DNA of 64,000 nucleotides. It comes from Nodosilinea sp. E11 (GTDB lineage Bacteria; Cyanobacteriota; Cyanobacteriia; Phormidesmidales; Phormidesmidaceae). The notes below the pieces were generated by a model that worked only from the letters and a program-made list of their open reading frames with translations, was not told where the DNA came from and searched no databases. The stretch covers positions 2,846,001 through 2,910,000 of the forward strand of contig NZ_CP136520.1 of NCBI RefSeq assembly GCF_032813545.1, read 5' to 3'. This document shows positions 52,165 through 62,078 of the stretch, piece by piece. The translations under genes and the position numbers were made by a program. How positions within the stretch are numbered: position 1 is the first letter of the stretch; each line of letters opens with the position of its first letter.

Positions 52165-52194
52165 GGCCCCAGAGTTTTCAGAAACTCTGGGGCC
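52165..52194 (-). terminator. Perfect 13-bp hairpin directly behind ahcY
   Basis: GGCCCCAGAGTTT, four bases and its exact complement lie 20 bases after the ahcY stop. The T-run is weak, but together with the next hairpin it should end the transcript. Confidence 0.6.
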
Positions 52195-52214
52195 TGGGTT
52201 AGAACTCGAATCGC

Positions 52215-53492
<1,278 letters not shown>

Positions 53493-53574
53493 TTAGAAAT
53501 CAACCGTAATAAATCGTCTCTGCCCAGCTTTCCTAGCTTAACGGAATTTCACCCTGGGTATTGCTTCGAACCTG

Positions 53575-54360
53575 TCATCCGGGGTACTGCCCCGATCGCA
53601 CCTCTCCACAGAACTGCTGAGCCGCCTCAATAGCCTGCTGTCTCAGGTTGGCATAGACCTTGGCAAAGGGCGGCTGCCAGGCCGATAGCCCCAGCACATC
53701 TGCCGTCACCAGCACCTGACCGTCGCAGTGCACCCCCGCCCCAATGCCAATGGTAGGAATACTCAGCGCCTTAGTGATGTCGCGGGCCAGCTCGGACGGA
53801 ATGTGCTCTAACACAATAGAAAACGCCCCCGCCTGCTCCAGGGCTTTGGCTTCGGTGAGAATGCGATCGCCCTCGGCCTGGGTTTTCCCCTGCTTGCGAA
53901 AGCCACCCAGCTGGTTTACCGACTGTGGCGTCAGCCCCACGTGGCCCATGACAGGAATGCCCCATTGCACCAAGCGACGCACCGTTTCAACGACCTCCCC
54001 ATGGCCCCCTTCCAACTTCACCGCCTGGGCCCCAATCTTCAGCATCTGACCCGCTGCGCGAATGGCATCTGACCCGCTGGTCTGATAGCTGAGAAAGGGC
54101 AGATCAACGACCACCAGAGCATTGGTTACCCCCCGCCGCACCGCCTTGGCGCAGATCAACATGTCTTCCATAGTTAAAGGCAGAGTAGTGTCGTAGCCCA
54201 AGGCCACCATGGCCAACGAATCGCCCACCAGCACAATGTCGGCCCCTGCCGCATCGACAATTTGCGCCGACATCACGTCCCAGGCAGTGAGCACGGCTAG
54301 GGGCTGAGCCGGGCGATCCGTCTGCTTCCACCGCAAAATGTGATCTACGCTGACGGCCAT
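53575..54360 (-). CDS. panB: 3-Methyl-2-oxobutanoate hydroxymethyltransferase
   Basis: PanB adds a hydroxymethyl group from methylene-tetrahydrofolate to ketoisovalerate, the first step of pantothenate synthesis. The 261-residue protein has [48 protein letters not shown] with the metal-binding Glu, [20 protein letters not shown] and [19 protein letters not shown]. The length is normal for the family. The enzyme is a decamer in other bacteria. The ahcY gene follows in the same direction. Confidence 0.95.
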   Translation of the reverse strand: MAVSVDHILRWKQTDRPAQPLAVLTAWDVMSAQIVDAAGADIVLVGDSLAMVALGYDTTLPLTMEDMLICAKAVRRGVTNALVVVDLPFLSYQTSGSDAIRAAGQMLKIGAQAVKLEGGHGEVVETVRRLVQWGIPVMGHVGLTPQSVNQLGGFRKQGKTQAEGDRILTEAKALEQAGAFSIVLEHIPSELARDITKALSIPTIGIGAGVHCDGQVLVTADVLGLSAWQPPFAKVYANLRQQAIEAAQQFCGEVRSGQYPG

Positions 54361-54680
54361 GGGCTGCGCCTACAAAGGGGTTATGGTTGCCAGAATAACA
54401 AACCGTGCCCCCCTCAGCGTCGCCCAGATCGGCTTTGGGCAGGCACACCGGAGCTTCACGCAGGCATCGTCTTTAGATGACCGGCGGCTTCCATGCGCTT
54501 TGGGACGATCCTAGCGATCGGAGCTGATGGCATTGAGGGTAGCCAAGCCCTGGCATAGCCACAGAAGCTCGGTCTCTGAGGGCTGTGGTGCGGTAGATTC
54601 GGCTATCCCTCCAATCGGGCATCCCCCTGGTGAACACAAGTCGCTAGAATCAGGTAAAGCAGTACAAGTGGCTGATCCTC
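54361..54680. other. Divergent promoter region between panB and clpP
   Basis: The 320 bases separate two divergent genes. GGTAAAG-type sequences are visible near the clpP start, but no clear -10 and -35 pair or operator was identified. Confidence 0.4.
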
Positions 54681-55286
54681 ATGATTCCAACCGTTATTGA
54701 GCAATCCGGGCGTGGCGAACGCGCGTTTGACATTTATTCCCGTCTTTTGCGAGAGCGAATCATCTTTTTAGGCCAGCAAGTCACCGCTGACTCGGCCAAT
54801 CTGATTGTGGCCCAGATGCTGTTTCTCGAAGCTGAGGATCCAGACAAAGATATTTATCTCTATATCAATTCCCCCGGTGGGTCGGTGAGTGCGGGTCTGG
54901 GTATCTACGACACCATGAACCACATTCGGCCCCAGGTGTGCACCATCTGCGTGGGTCTAGCGGCCAGCATGGGAGCCTTTTTGCTGACGGCTGGCGAAAA
55001 GGGCAAGCGCATGAGCCTGCCCAACTCCCGGATTATGATTCACCAGCCCCTCGGCGGTGCCCAGGGGCAAGCTACGGATATTGAGATTCAGGCCAAGGAA
55101 ATTCTTTACCTGAAAAAGCAGCTAAACGAGGCGATCGCCAACAACACTGGCCAGCCTATTGAAAAAATCGCCCAAGATACCGAGCGCGACTTCTTTATGA
55201 GCCCCCACGAAGCGGTGGAGTATGGCCTAATTGACCAGGTGATCGATCGCACGTCAGTAGGTGCCCGCCCATTGGCAGTCATGTAA
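54681..55286 (+). CDS. clpP: ATP-dependent Clp protease proteolytic subunit
   Basis: ClpP forms the barrel of the Clp protease. The 201-residue protein carries the catalytic triad: Ser in [12 protein letters not shown], His in [11 protein letters not shown] and Asp in [12 protein letters not shown]. It starts with the usual short propeptide ([20 protein letters not shown]) and has [19 protein letters not shown]. Cyanobacteria have three ClpP and one ClpR; the intact triad shows this is an active ClpP, but the paralogue number cannot be told. A strong terminator follows. Confidence 0.95.
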   Translation: MIPTVIEQSGRGERAFDIYSRLLRERIIFLGQQVTADSANLIVAQMLFLEAEDPDKDIYLYINSPGGSVSAGLGIYDTMNHIRPQVCTICVGLAASMGAFLLTAGEKGKRMSLPNSRIMIHQPLGGAQGQATDIEIQAKEILYLKKQLNEAIANNTGQPIEKIAQDTERDFFMSPHEAVEYGLIDQVIDRTSVGARPLAVM

Positions 55287-55319
55287 ACCTTTACTTAACA
55301 GCCAAGGCTTTGGCCCCTT

Positions 55320-55343
55320 GCCCCCGCTCTGGGGGCTTTTTAT
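55320..55343 (+). terminator. Rho-independent terminator of clpP
   Basis: GCCCCC, five bases, GGGGGC and a run of T with ATT. It lies 34 bases after the stop codon. Confidence 0.9.
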
Positions 55344-55366
55344 TGCCTAACCCAAGGACTCGGCGG

Positions 55367-56164
55367 CTAGGGTCTGCCGGGGGTGGGTTGGGTTTCGAGG
55401 TAGAGCAAGAACTCCAGCAGTTCTTCGTCGGTGAGATCGTGGCGCGATCGCTTGCCGTAGGTCTTCTCTAAAAACTCGCGGCCCTGGTTAACGCCCCAGC
55501 CCAACCGCTGAAGCTCTACATCGGTTTGGGCAATAATGTCTGAGAGATCGACGGGGGCAACTGGCCCAGCTCCTAAGGTCACAAACTCGTCAGCAAAATC
55601 ATCTAGCGCAGGGAGCGGCAGATCTGGAGCAGGAAACGGCAGATTGGGAGCGGCTGTTGGCTGTAGCGACGGTGGGGCTACCCCTGGTAGAGGTGGTTCT
55701 GGGGTAAGTGGTTCTGGGGTAAACAGATGGGGCTGAGGCTCTAGATCTGGCTCTAGCGGGGCGATCGCCGTTGGTAGCTCTACCTGACTACTAGCCTGAT
55801 CAGCCTGCCCCTGGTCTAAATCACCTGAGGCCACGGGGGCTGAATCGTTGGCAGACAAGACACGGGTCGCCCCTGGCAAGGTGGCCGGAGAAGCAGGCAA
55901 AGGTTGCGGGGCAACATCAGCCTGAGGCAGGCGGTTAGTCGCCTGGGGAGCAGCCAACCCTAGGCGCTCTAGGGCACGGGTGGTCGCCGTGTCTTCTGCT
56001 AGCTCTAGGGTTGTATTCGCCCCAAACCCACTGGCGAGAATGCCCTCCTCAGCCCCGGCACAAGCCCGCACTACATACAACCCATCGTGAATTGTCACCA
56101 GGTCTGAGGTCAGACTGCCCTGGGGATACTGTTGTCGAAATTGCGTCAGCAGCGAACTCAGCAC
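55367..56164 (-). CDS. Hypothetical protein with two folded ends joined by a Pro-rich linker
   Basis: The 265-residue protein has an N-terminal domain of about 75 residues (LVTIHDGLYVVRACAGAEEG, ATTRALERLGL), a Pro/Ala/Leu-rich linker of about 110 residues and a C-terminal helical domain of about 60 residues (LSDIIAQTDVELQRLGWGVN, LEKTYGKRSRHDLTDEELLE). The two ends look conserved in cyanobacteria as I remember them, but no name is known. The C-terminal helix pair with KTYGKRSR may bind nucleic acid or a partner protein; this is inference. It is convergent with clpP. Confidence 0.65.
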   Translation of the reverse strand: MLSSLLTQFRQQYPQGSLTSDLVTIHDGLYVVRACAGAEEGILASGFGANTTLELAEDTATTRALERLGLAAPQATNRLPQADVAPQPLPASPATLPGATRVLSANDSAPVASGDLDQGQADQASSQVELPTAIAPLEPDLEPQPHLFTPEPLTPEPPLPGVAPPSLQPTAAPNLPFPAPDLPLPALDDFADEFVTLGAGPVAPVDLSDIIAQTDVELQRLGWGVNQGREFLEKTYGKRSRHDLTDEELLEFLLYLETQPTPGRP

Positions 56165-56382
56165 GCTGTAAGTCTCCCCTGCGGGTGGATGGTAACCGTA
56201 CTATTCTAAGGAAGTGGGGCACGTTAAACTGAAACCATTGCGCCGCTGGCCCAATGCGCCCAGGTCAGAGTAGGCGAGGGAAATTCCCTTAACAGCCTGC
56301 GACCGAGGGCCGGATAAACCAGCCAGCCGATACCTTTCCCCTGAACTATTTGTCTGCTGCCCTAGGCGGTTGAACTGAGCTA

Positions 56383-57189
56383 ATGCTAGATCGACTACTC
56401 GACATCTCTACAAACTTTGGGGTCGATACCCTACTGTTGCTGCCGGTGCTGATTGCCCTAGAGGCGGTGCTGTCAGCCGACAATGCGATCGCTCTAGCTG
56501 CGATCGCCCAAGGTCTAGAGAGCGAAGCTATGCAGCGACGGGCCTTAAACTACGGGTTGCTGATCGCATTCATTTTGCGGGTGGCACTGATTTTGACAGC
56601 AGGCTGGGTGCTGCAATTTTGGCAGTTTGAGGTGATGGGAGCGGCTTACCTGCTGTGGCTTGTGTTTAAGCATTTCACCTCGGACTCTGACGAAGCCGCC
56701 CATCACCATGGGCCTCGGTTTGCCACCGTACTCCAGGCTATCCCGGTAATTGCCTTTACCGACCTGGCCTTTTCGCTTGATAGTGTGACCACCGCCCTAG
56801 CCTTATCTAAAGATGTAGTGGTGATTTTGCTGGGCGGCACGATTGGCATCATTACCCTGCGGTTTATGGCGGGGCTGTTTATTCGTTGGTTAGAAGAATT
56901 TGAGCATTTAGAGGATGCCGGCTTTATCACCGTGGCCTTTGTGGGCATTCGCCTGCTAGTGCGGGTGATCGACCCCACCCTGGTACCGCCAGAATGGGCC
57001 ATGGTACTGGTGATTGCCCTGGTCTTTGCCTGGGGCTTCTCAAAGCGGGTCGAAGCACCCACGCTAGACGAACCCAGCCCTGCCACCAATGGCAAAGTGC
57101 CAACTATTGCGGAGCTAGAAAGCCGGGGTGGCGATCGGGTCGCCGACTCAGAAGACCCCACCCCAGCGTTGCCCCTCCAGTCAGACTAG
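56383..57189 (+). CDS. TerC-family membrane protein
   Basis: The 268-residue protein has seven or so membrane helices with the TerC signature LIALEAVLSADNAIALAAIA, where the acidic residues sit inside the membrane, and the second repeat VIAFTDLAFSLDSVTTALAL. TerC proteins are linked to metal homeostasis, tellurite resistance, Mn export and, in plastids, thylakoid formation. The 50-residue tail after residue 215 is polar (ELESRGGDRVADSEDP). It converges with the rhodanese gene. Confidence 0.92.
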   Translation: MLDRLLDISTNFGVDTLLLLPVLIALEAVLSADNAIALAAIAQGLESEAMQRRALNYGLLIAFILRVALILTAGWVLQFWQFEVMGAAYLLWLVFKHFTSDSDEAAHHHGPRFATVLQAIPVIAFTDLAFSLDSVTTALALSKDVVVILLGGTIGIITLRFMAGLFIRWLEEFEHLEDAGFITVAFVGIRLLVRVIDPTLVPPEWAMVLVIALVFAWGFSKRVEAPTLDEPSPATNGKVPTIAELESRGGDRVADSEDPTPALPLQSD

Positions 57190-57299
57190 GGCCAGCGGTG
57201 AGGGGTTGAGGAGTATGGGGGCAGGGTTAGGTACTTTCTACCCTTGGGGAGCGAACCTTGGCAACCTGGCCTCAGCCCTATGGTTTTCGCACTCTAAGT

Positions 57300-58130
57300 C
57301 TAGGGATAAGAACACCAATCACTCCAGCCGCCGGGGTAAAGCTTGGCCATAGGACGACCAGCAACCGTTTGGCTGAGCAAGTTAACGCAGGCTGTCACCC
57401 CCGAGCCGCAGTAGACGATCACCTCTTCGGCCTCATCTATATCGGCCCAGTGTTGGGCTAAGGTCGCTGGCGATTTCATCAGGCCATTGGTCTCAGAAAC
57501 GTCTTGCCAAAAGTAGTTCACCGCGCCAGGAATGCTTCCCGCTACGGGGTCGATAGGTTCAACCTCGCCACGGTAGCGTTCGGGCGATCGCGAGTCAATC
57601 AGCATCACCCCCTCGTCATCTTTACGGCGGCGCACGGTGTCAATATCGACAATCCAGTCGGCGCGGGGCGCAGGCACAAAGCAGCCAGTTCGGGGCATAG
57701 GCCTTTCTGAACTGGTGGGATAGCCCCCCTGCACCCACCCCGACCAGCCGCCATCGAGCACGGCGACGTCGTCATGGCCCAAGTAGCGCAGTAGCCACCA
57801 AAGCCGGGCGGCAAAGGCAAACCGTGAATCATCGTAGGCGACCACCAGAGTAGCCCCTGGCCCTTCCGATACCACACCCATAGCTGTGAGCCGATCGCTA
57901 AAGGTATTGAAGTCAGGCAGGGGATGACGACCGCCGTGGGCCTGCACCGAGCTAGACATAGCCTGGTTGAGGTCTAAATACCAGGCACCGGCAATGTGGC
58001 TATCGGCATACTGGTGCTGCCCCTGGGTGGGGTCAGCCAGAGCAAAGCGACAGTCCACCACCACTACCCTGGGGTCGTCTAAGTGATGGGCTAGCCAGTC
58101 CGCCGTGACTAGGTTGCGAGTATAGGTCAT
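57300..58130 (-). CDS. Rhodanese-type sulfurtransferase (SseA-like)
   Basis: Two rhodanese domains in tandem: the inactive first (about 1-135, with VVVDCRFALADPTQG and YLDLNQAMS) and the catalytic second (about 155-276). The latter carries the active Cys in VIVYCGSGVTACVNLL and the acidic RYRGEVEPID loop before it. The enzyme moves sulfane sulfur from thiosulfate or 3-mercaptopyruvate; the CGSGVTA loop is typical of the SseA group. The length of 276 residues is usual. Alone on its strand. Confidence 0.92.
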   Translation of the reverse strand: MTYTRNLVTADWLAHHLDDPRVVVVDCRFALADPTQGQHQYADSHIAGAWYLDLNQAMSSSVQAHGGRHPLPDFNTFSDRLTAMGVVSEGPGATLVVAYDDSRFAFAARLWWLLRYLGHDDVAVLDGGWSGWVQGGYPTSSERPMPRTGCFVPAPRADWIVDIDTVRRRKDDEGVMLIDSRSPERYRGEVEPIDPVAGSIPGAVNYFWQDVSETNGLMKSPATLAQHWADIDEAEEVIVYCGSGVTACVNLLSQTVAGRPMAKLYPGGWSDWCSYP

Positions 58131-58351
58131 AGGGCAAGGGCAATGGGTCTAGAGAGGTTTCATCGCTGTTTGGCAGCTAGCCGCAGCTATCTCAAAGAGG
58201 GGATAGCGTTGCTTTATAGAAGTAGGGTATAAGGTTGCTGAACTGGCAACACGCATCGAGCATGAAGCTGGCCGTGGTGGGATATCAATATTCCACTAGT
58301 TTAGGTTCAATTTTTTAATCCGCAGACTATTAAGTCATCGAGGCGTAGGTC

Positions 58352-58906
58352 ATGGTGATAGACCCTCAATTGAGTACTGAGGTGAAAGCGGCGACGGGCT
58401 GGGTTATGGCCCTCAGCCTGGGTTTAATGCTGTTAGGAGTGGTGGCAATTCTGATGCCCGGAGTTGCCCTTACCGTTTTCACCGCTGCGATCGGGTGGCT
58501 GGTGTTGGTGAGCGGCATTTTACAGATTGTTCAGGCCTTTAAGGCCCAACCCCTTAAGGGCCTATGGCTAAACCTGGTGGTCGGTGCTCTCTACGTCATC
58601 GCTGGGTTGTATATCGGGTTTAACCCAGTTAAGTCGGCGGTGGTGTTTGCTTTTGCCTTGGGCCTATTGTTTATTGCTGAGGGCTTTTTCACCATTGCCA
58701 TGGCCTTTGTTTACCGAGTGGGGCACAAGCTGTCGTGGTTTGTGGCGATCAACGGCATTCTCACGCTAATTTTGGGCATTTTGGTCTTTAACCGATGGCC
58801 CTTCGGTGCGATGTGGCTCATTGGGTTATACGTTGGGATTAGCCTACTGTTGAGCGGGGGTTCACTACTGAGTGCTGCCCTAGCTACCCGCAAAACCCTC
58901 ACCTAA
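58352..58906 (+). CDS. HdeD-family (DUF308) membrane protein
   Basis: The 184-residue protein has six membrane helices in three pairs, the DUF308 pattern: LSLGLMLLGVVAILMPGVAL, GWLVLVSGILQIVQAFKAQ, LWLNLVVGALYVIAGLYIGF and LIGLYVGISLLLSGGSLLSA. E. coli HdeD belongs to this family and contributes to acid resistance at high cell density; the function in cyanobacteria is unknown. It precedes the hydrolase gene by ten bases on the same strand, so both form an operon. Confidence 0.88.
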   Translation: MVIDPQLSTEVKAATGWVMALSLGLMLLGVVAILMPGVALTVFTAAIGWLVLVSGILQIVQAFKAQPLKGLWLNLVVGALYVIAGLYIGFNPVKSAVVFAFALGLLFIAEGFFTIAMAFVYRVGHKLSWFVAINGILTLILGILVFNRWPFGAMWLIGLYVGISLLLSGGSLLSAALATRKTLT

Positions 58907-58916
58907 CCCGTTACCC

Positions 58917-59819
58917 ATGCCTAGGCCATACCTTCTGTTTACACAGCACGGCTGGGCTGATACCAACCAGTCGATGATGGCGTTGGCTACTGCTCTCACC
59001 GCCAAGGACGAGGCGCAGATCATGGCCCCCTGTTTAGACTACGCCATGACCTGGCTGCGGATAGCTCCTCTGATTGATCAGGTTGAGACTCTGGCGACAG
59101 CTACTCTGGCCCAGCAGCCCGAGCTACCCCTGCGCATTGTGGGCCACTCCATGGGCGGGTTGATTTGGCTAGAGGTGCTCAATCGCCATCCAGACTGGTG
59201 GGACCGGGTCGATTTTTTGGTGCTGGTCGCTTCTCCGGTGGGCGGGGCAGACCTGGGCCGCATTTTAGACCCGCTCAAGGTGGGGCTGGGAGTTGCCGCT
59301 GACCTGGGCAAAGACCGCCGCCCCCTAGCAGGCCGCATTGCCGCTGCCATCAACACCTTGACCATCGCCGGAGACATTGATGGTGGTAGCGACGGCACGA
59401 TTACGGTAGAGAGCACTCGGGTACCCAATGCCCAATTTGTCTATTTACCAGGGCTGAGCCACGCAGCGATGCGCTGTCATCCCCAGGTGATTGAGCACAT
59501 TCAGGATTTTTGGGCAGGGAAGCGGCTGAGTGAACCGCTGATACCGCACCCCCTGGTCAACCGGCTACGCCAAATACCGGGCATGACCGATGCCCATCTG
59601 CGTGACTTTGCCCGGTCTACCCCCTGGCACACCTTTACCGACGGCACTAGCATTCACCTGTGGCGTAGCCCCTTTGGCATTGATCATGTCTTCCTTGCAT
59701 CAGCCCAGGGCGACTGTCTCTATGCTGGCTATGTGGGGTGGCTTCATGGTGAAGACCTGCGGCGCAGCCTAGACGCCCTGCGGGGTGAGCCTGAGCTTTT
59801 AGAAAAACCAATCCTTTAA
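58917..59819 (+). CDS. Alpha/beta-hydrolase, lipase-like
   Basis: The 300-residue protein has the fold opening LLFTQHGWADTNQSMMALA (oxyanion region), nucleophile elbow IVGHSMGGLIWLEVLNRHP and a later LPGLSHAAMR with the likely catalytic His. A serine hydrolase acting on an ester is indicated; the substrate is unknown. No signal peptide is seen, so it is cytosolic or peripheral. The C-terminal 100 residues (RLRQIPGMTDAHLRDFA, LWRSPFGIDHVFLA) appear specific to this group. It follows the HdeD gene by ten bases. Confidence 0.8.
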   Translation: MPRPYLLFTQHGWADTNQSMMALATALTAKDEAQIMAPCLDYAMTWLRIAPLIDQVETLATATLAQQPELPLRIVGHSMGGLIWLEVLNRHPDWWDRVDFLVLVASPVGGADLGRILDPLKVGLGVAADLGKDRRPLAGRIAAAINTLTIAGDIDGGSDGTITVESTRVPNAQFVYLPGLSHAAMRCHPQVIEHIQDFWAGKRLSEPLIPHPLVNRLRQIPGMTDAHLRDFARSTPWHTFTDGTSIHLWRSPFGIDHVFLASAQGDCLYAGYVGWLHGEDLRRSLDALRGEPELLEKPIL

Positions 59820-59904
59820 CCTCAGTTCGATGGCATCCTCTGGAGCAGAAAAGTTAGCTATATCCCCTGCGGGGACGATTCACATGAAAGTTTTTAAGAT
59901 CCGG

Positions 59905-61752
59905 CTAACGGAGGTTAGCGTTGTAGCCTCGAGGGGTGATTAGCCAGGGGCCGTGGCGCTGGGTGCTCTGGTTGCCAATTAACACCACCGTCAGCATATC
60001 GATGGGGGCCTCTAGGAGGTTGGCTAAGGTGGTGCGATGGATAGTTTCATCGGGTCGGTAGACCGATTTCACCACCGCTACAGGGGTGGTCGGGGCGCGG
60101 TGAGCCATCAAAATGCGGTGGGCGATCGCGACTTGCTCGGTGCGAGTTTTAGATTTGGGATTGTAGAGTGCCACCACAAAATCGGCCTGGGCCGCCGCCT
60201 CCAGCCGTTTCACAATCACCTCCCAGGGAGTCAGCAGATCGCTGAGGCTAATGGCACAGAAGTCGTGCATGAGAGGGGCTCCTACCCGCGCCGCCGCCGC
60301 CTGCAGGGCTGAAATTCCGGGAAAGACTTCGATCGAAGGCGTTGCCCCATCCCAGCCGGTGGCCTGGAGTTGCTCTAGCACCAGCCCCGCCATGCCATAG
60401 ATACCGCAGTCACCCGACGACACGACCGCTACGCTCAGCCCCCAGCGAGCCAGGTCAATGGCGCGATCGGCCCGCTGGCGCTCTTGGGTGATGGGCCAGG
60501 GTTCAACGATTTGGCCAGGGCGGCACAGGGGGCGAATTTGGTCGATGTAGAGGCCGTAGCCAATGACCACATCGGCCCGAGCAATCGCCTGTTTGGCGGC
60601 GGGAGTGATTTGGTTCAAGTCGCCGGGGCCGGTGCCTACCAGCGCTAGATGGCCAGGGTGGGGAATGTACTCGCGCTCGGCCTGGGCGATCGCCACTGTC
60701 ACGGCCCCCGGCTGCCCTTCCAGCCGCACCACCTGCTTGGCCACCCGCAGTTGGCCGCCCCCCGCCCCCGTTGCAGCCAAAATGGCAGCGGCCTCGGCCA
60801 CGCTAGGGGTCTGCACCGCCTGTTCCACCACCGTGGACGGGTTGGGCACCGGAATGGCCTTCAGCTCCTCGGCGGTAAAGCAGCGTAGAGGCCACTGGCG
60901 TTCGGTGCAGAGGGCGACTAACCCCACTTCATCGGCTTTGAGGTCAAGACTGGCAATGCCTGCGATCGCCTCTAAGGCAAAGTGCCCGGCCCGACACACC
61001 CGCTCGATCGCCGCCGCAATCACAGTCTGGGGCGTGCCCCGTTCGCAACCTACCCCCACCCATAATACGCGGGGGTGCCACTGGGCCTTGGGCAAGGTGC
61101 CGTCGGGAGCAAACCGCCGCTGAATCGGACTAATCCAGAGCCTTGCCACCGGAGATTTTACCGCCTCAAACACCAAGGGATGGCCCTCTGGCAAATGGTC
61201 TTGCCAGAGCGTAGAACCAGCCTCTTGAAAAATTTCGACGGGTTTACCGTGGGCGATCGCGGCACTCACCCCTGTCCAGTCACCGCTGCCCTTGCTCCAG
61301 CCAAAGGGCACCCCCAGCACATCCACCCCTGGCAGGCCGTGGGCTGGAGAGGATCCAGTAATTACTGGCACGGCCCCAAGCAGATGGGCGACCTGACGAG
61401 TGAGGGCATCCCCACCGCCCTGGTGCCCGCCGCAGAGACTAATCACCTGATCACCAGTTTCCGCCACCACGAGCACAGCGGGATCGGTGGCTTTGTCGGT
61501 CAGCAGCGGCGCAATTAGCCGCACTACAGCCCCGGTGGCGAGGGCAAAGATCACGCCGTCGTAGGCGGTCCACAAATCAACCAGGGTGTCTTTAAGGGAG
61601 CGATCGCAGACCTGCACCGTCACACCTAGTGCCTCTGCATCGGCAACGAGGCTAGGAGAAACCCACAGATCGGCGGGGAGACCGGTGACCAGGGGCAGCA
61701 GAGACTTAAACCCGGCGGGGGTGACAGCGATCGCAGCGAAGGACGACAACAA
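59905..61752 (-). CDS. cobJ: Fused CbiG (cobalt-precorrin-5A hydrolase) and CobJ/CbiH (precorrin-3B C17-methyltransferase)
   Basis: The 615-residue protein joins two cobalamin enzymes. Residues 1-360 match CbiG, which opens the lactone ring releasing acetaldehyde, with LSSFAAIAVTPAGFKSLL, GVIFALATGAVVRLIAPLL, LCGGHQGGGDALTRQVAHL and GVGCERGTPQTVIAAAIER. Residues from about 365 are CobJ/CbiH, a SAM-dependent methyltransferase, with LALVGTGPGDLNQITPAA, VVSSGDCGIYGMAGLVLEQL and VVALYNPKSKTRTEQVAIAH. The fusion is common in cyanobacteria and uses consecutive steps. cobQ lies 34 kb away. No cobalamin riboswitch motif was found in the 326-base spacer upstream. Confidence 0.94.
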   Translation of the reverse strand: MLSSFAAIAVTPAGFKSLLPLVTGLPADLWVSPSLVADAEALGVTVQVCDRSLKDTLVDLWTAYDGVIFALATGAVVRLIAPLLTDKATDPAVLVVAETGDQVISLCGGHQGGGDALTRQVAHLLGAVPVITGSSPAHGLPGVDVLGVPFGWSKGSGDWTGVSAAIAHGKPVEIFQEAGSTLWQDHLPEGHPLVFEAVKSPVARLWISPIQRRFAPDGTLPKAQWHPRVLWVGVGCERGTPQTVIAAAIERVCRAGHFALEAIAGIASLDLKADEVGLVALCTERQWPLRCFTAEELKAIPVPNPSTVVEQAVQTPSVAEAAAILAATGAGGGQLRVAKQVVRLEGQPGAVTVAIAQAEREYIPHPGHLALVGTGPGDLNQITPAAKQAIARADVVIGYGLYIDQIRPLCRPGQIVEPWPITQERQRADRAIDLARWGLSVAVVSSGDCGIYGMAGLVLEQLQATGWDGATPSIEVFPGISALQAAAARVGAPLMHDFCAISLSDLLTPWEVIVKRLEAAAQADFVVALYNPKSKTRTEQVAIAHRILMAHRAPTTPVAVVKSVYRPDETIHRTTLANLLEAPIDMLTVVLIGNQSTQRHGPWLITPRGYNANLR

Positions 61753-62078
61753 AAGACCTCAAAGAATCTGGGGTACTCAATCTTAGAAGACTTCACTACT
61801 CCAAAGCTGAGAAATGCCGAGAAATATCGCGTTGTCTGTAGCTTTGCTCTGCACGTAGCCGTGGAAAAGCCGCACTAGACAGCCGGGACGGCTAGCCCAC
61901 AACTTCAGCGTCATTTAGCTCTGGTAGGACGGCTATCCAACCGGAGCTGGGATCCTGGGTAATCTCGACTTAGGCGATTTTTAGACAACTTTCTCCCTAA
62001 TGGTGGGCAGTGCCCACCCTACGGTGGCTACTGGTGGGATAGCCGTCCTACCATGGCTGGGTTGCCGGCGATTTTAGC
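61753..62078. other. Spacer holding a MITE-like element, no gene
   Basis: The 326 bases between cobJ and flv3 contain no reading frame of interest. The element at 61922-62053 takes up its middle. A promoter for cobJ must lie in 61753-61920. Confidence 0.5.
61922..62053. repeat. 132-bp element with perfect 17-bp inverted repeats, MITE-like
   Basis: TGGTAGGACGGCTATCC at 61922-61938 and its exact complement at 62037-62053 bound it. It contains copy 3 of the 33-bp repeat (61987-62019). No target duplication is visible. Confidence 0.7.

Larger units (their letters stand above)
51469..52214. other. Long intergenic stretch, no gene recognised
   Basis: About 746 bases separate two genes on the same strand. 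Two hairpins near its right end (52126, 52165) fit termination behind ahcY. A 26-codon minus stretch near 51800-51875 (MNGLKVNAKGRIQSGYRMAL) has a coding-like composition but no other support. Confidence 0.45.

Noticed and set aside
51749-52200. Plus-strand frame 52040-52240 and other short frames before ahcY
   Set aside because: No start signal or composition typical of coding; the region includes two terminator-like hairpins.
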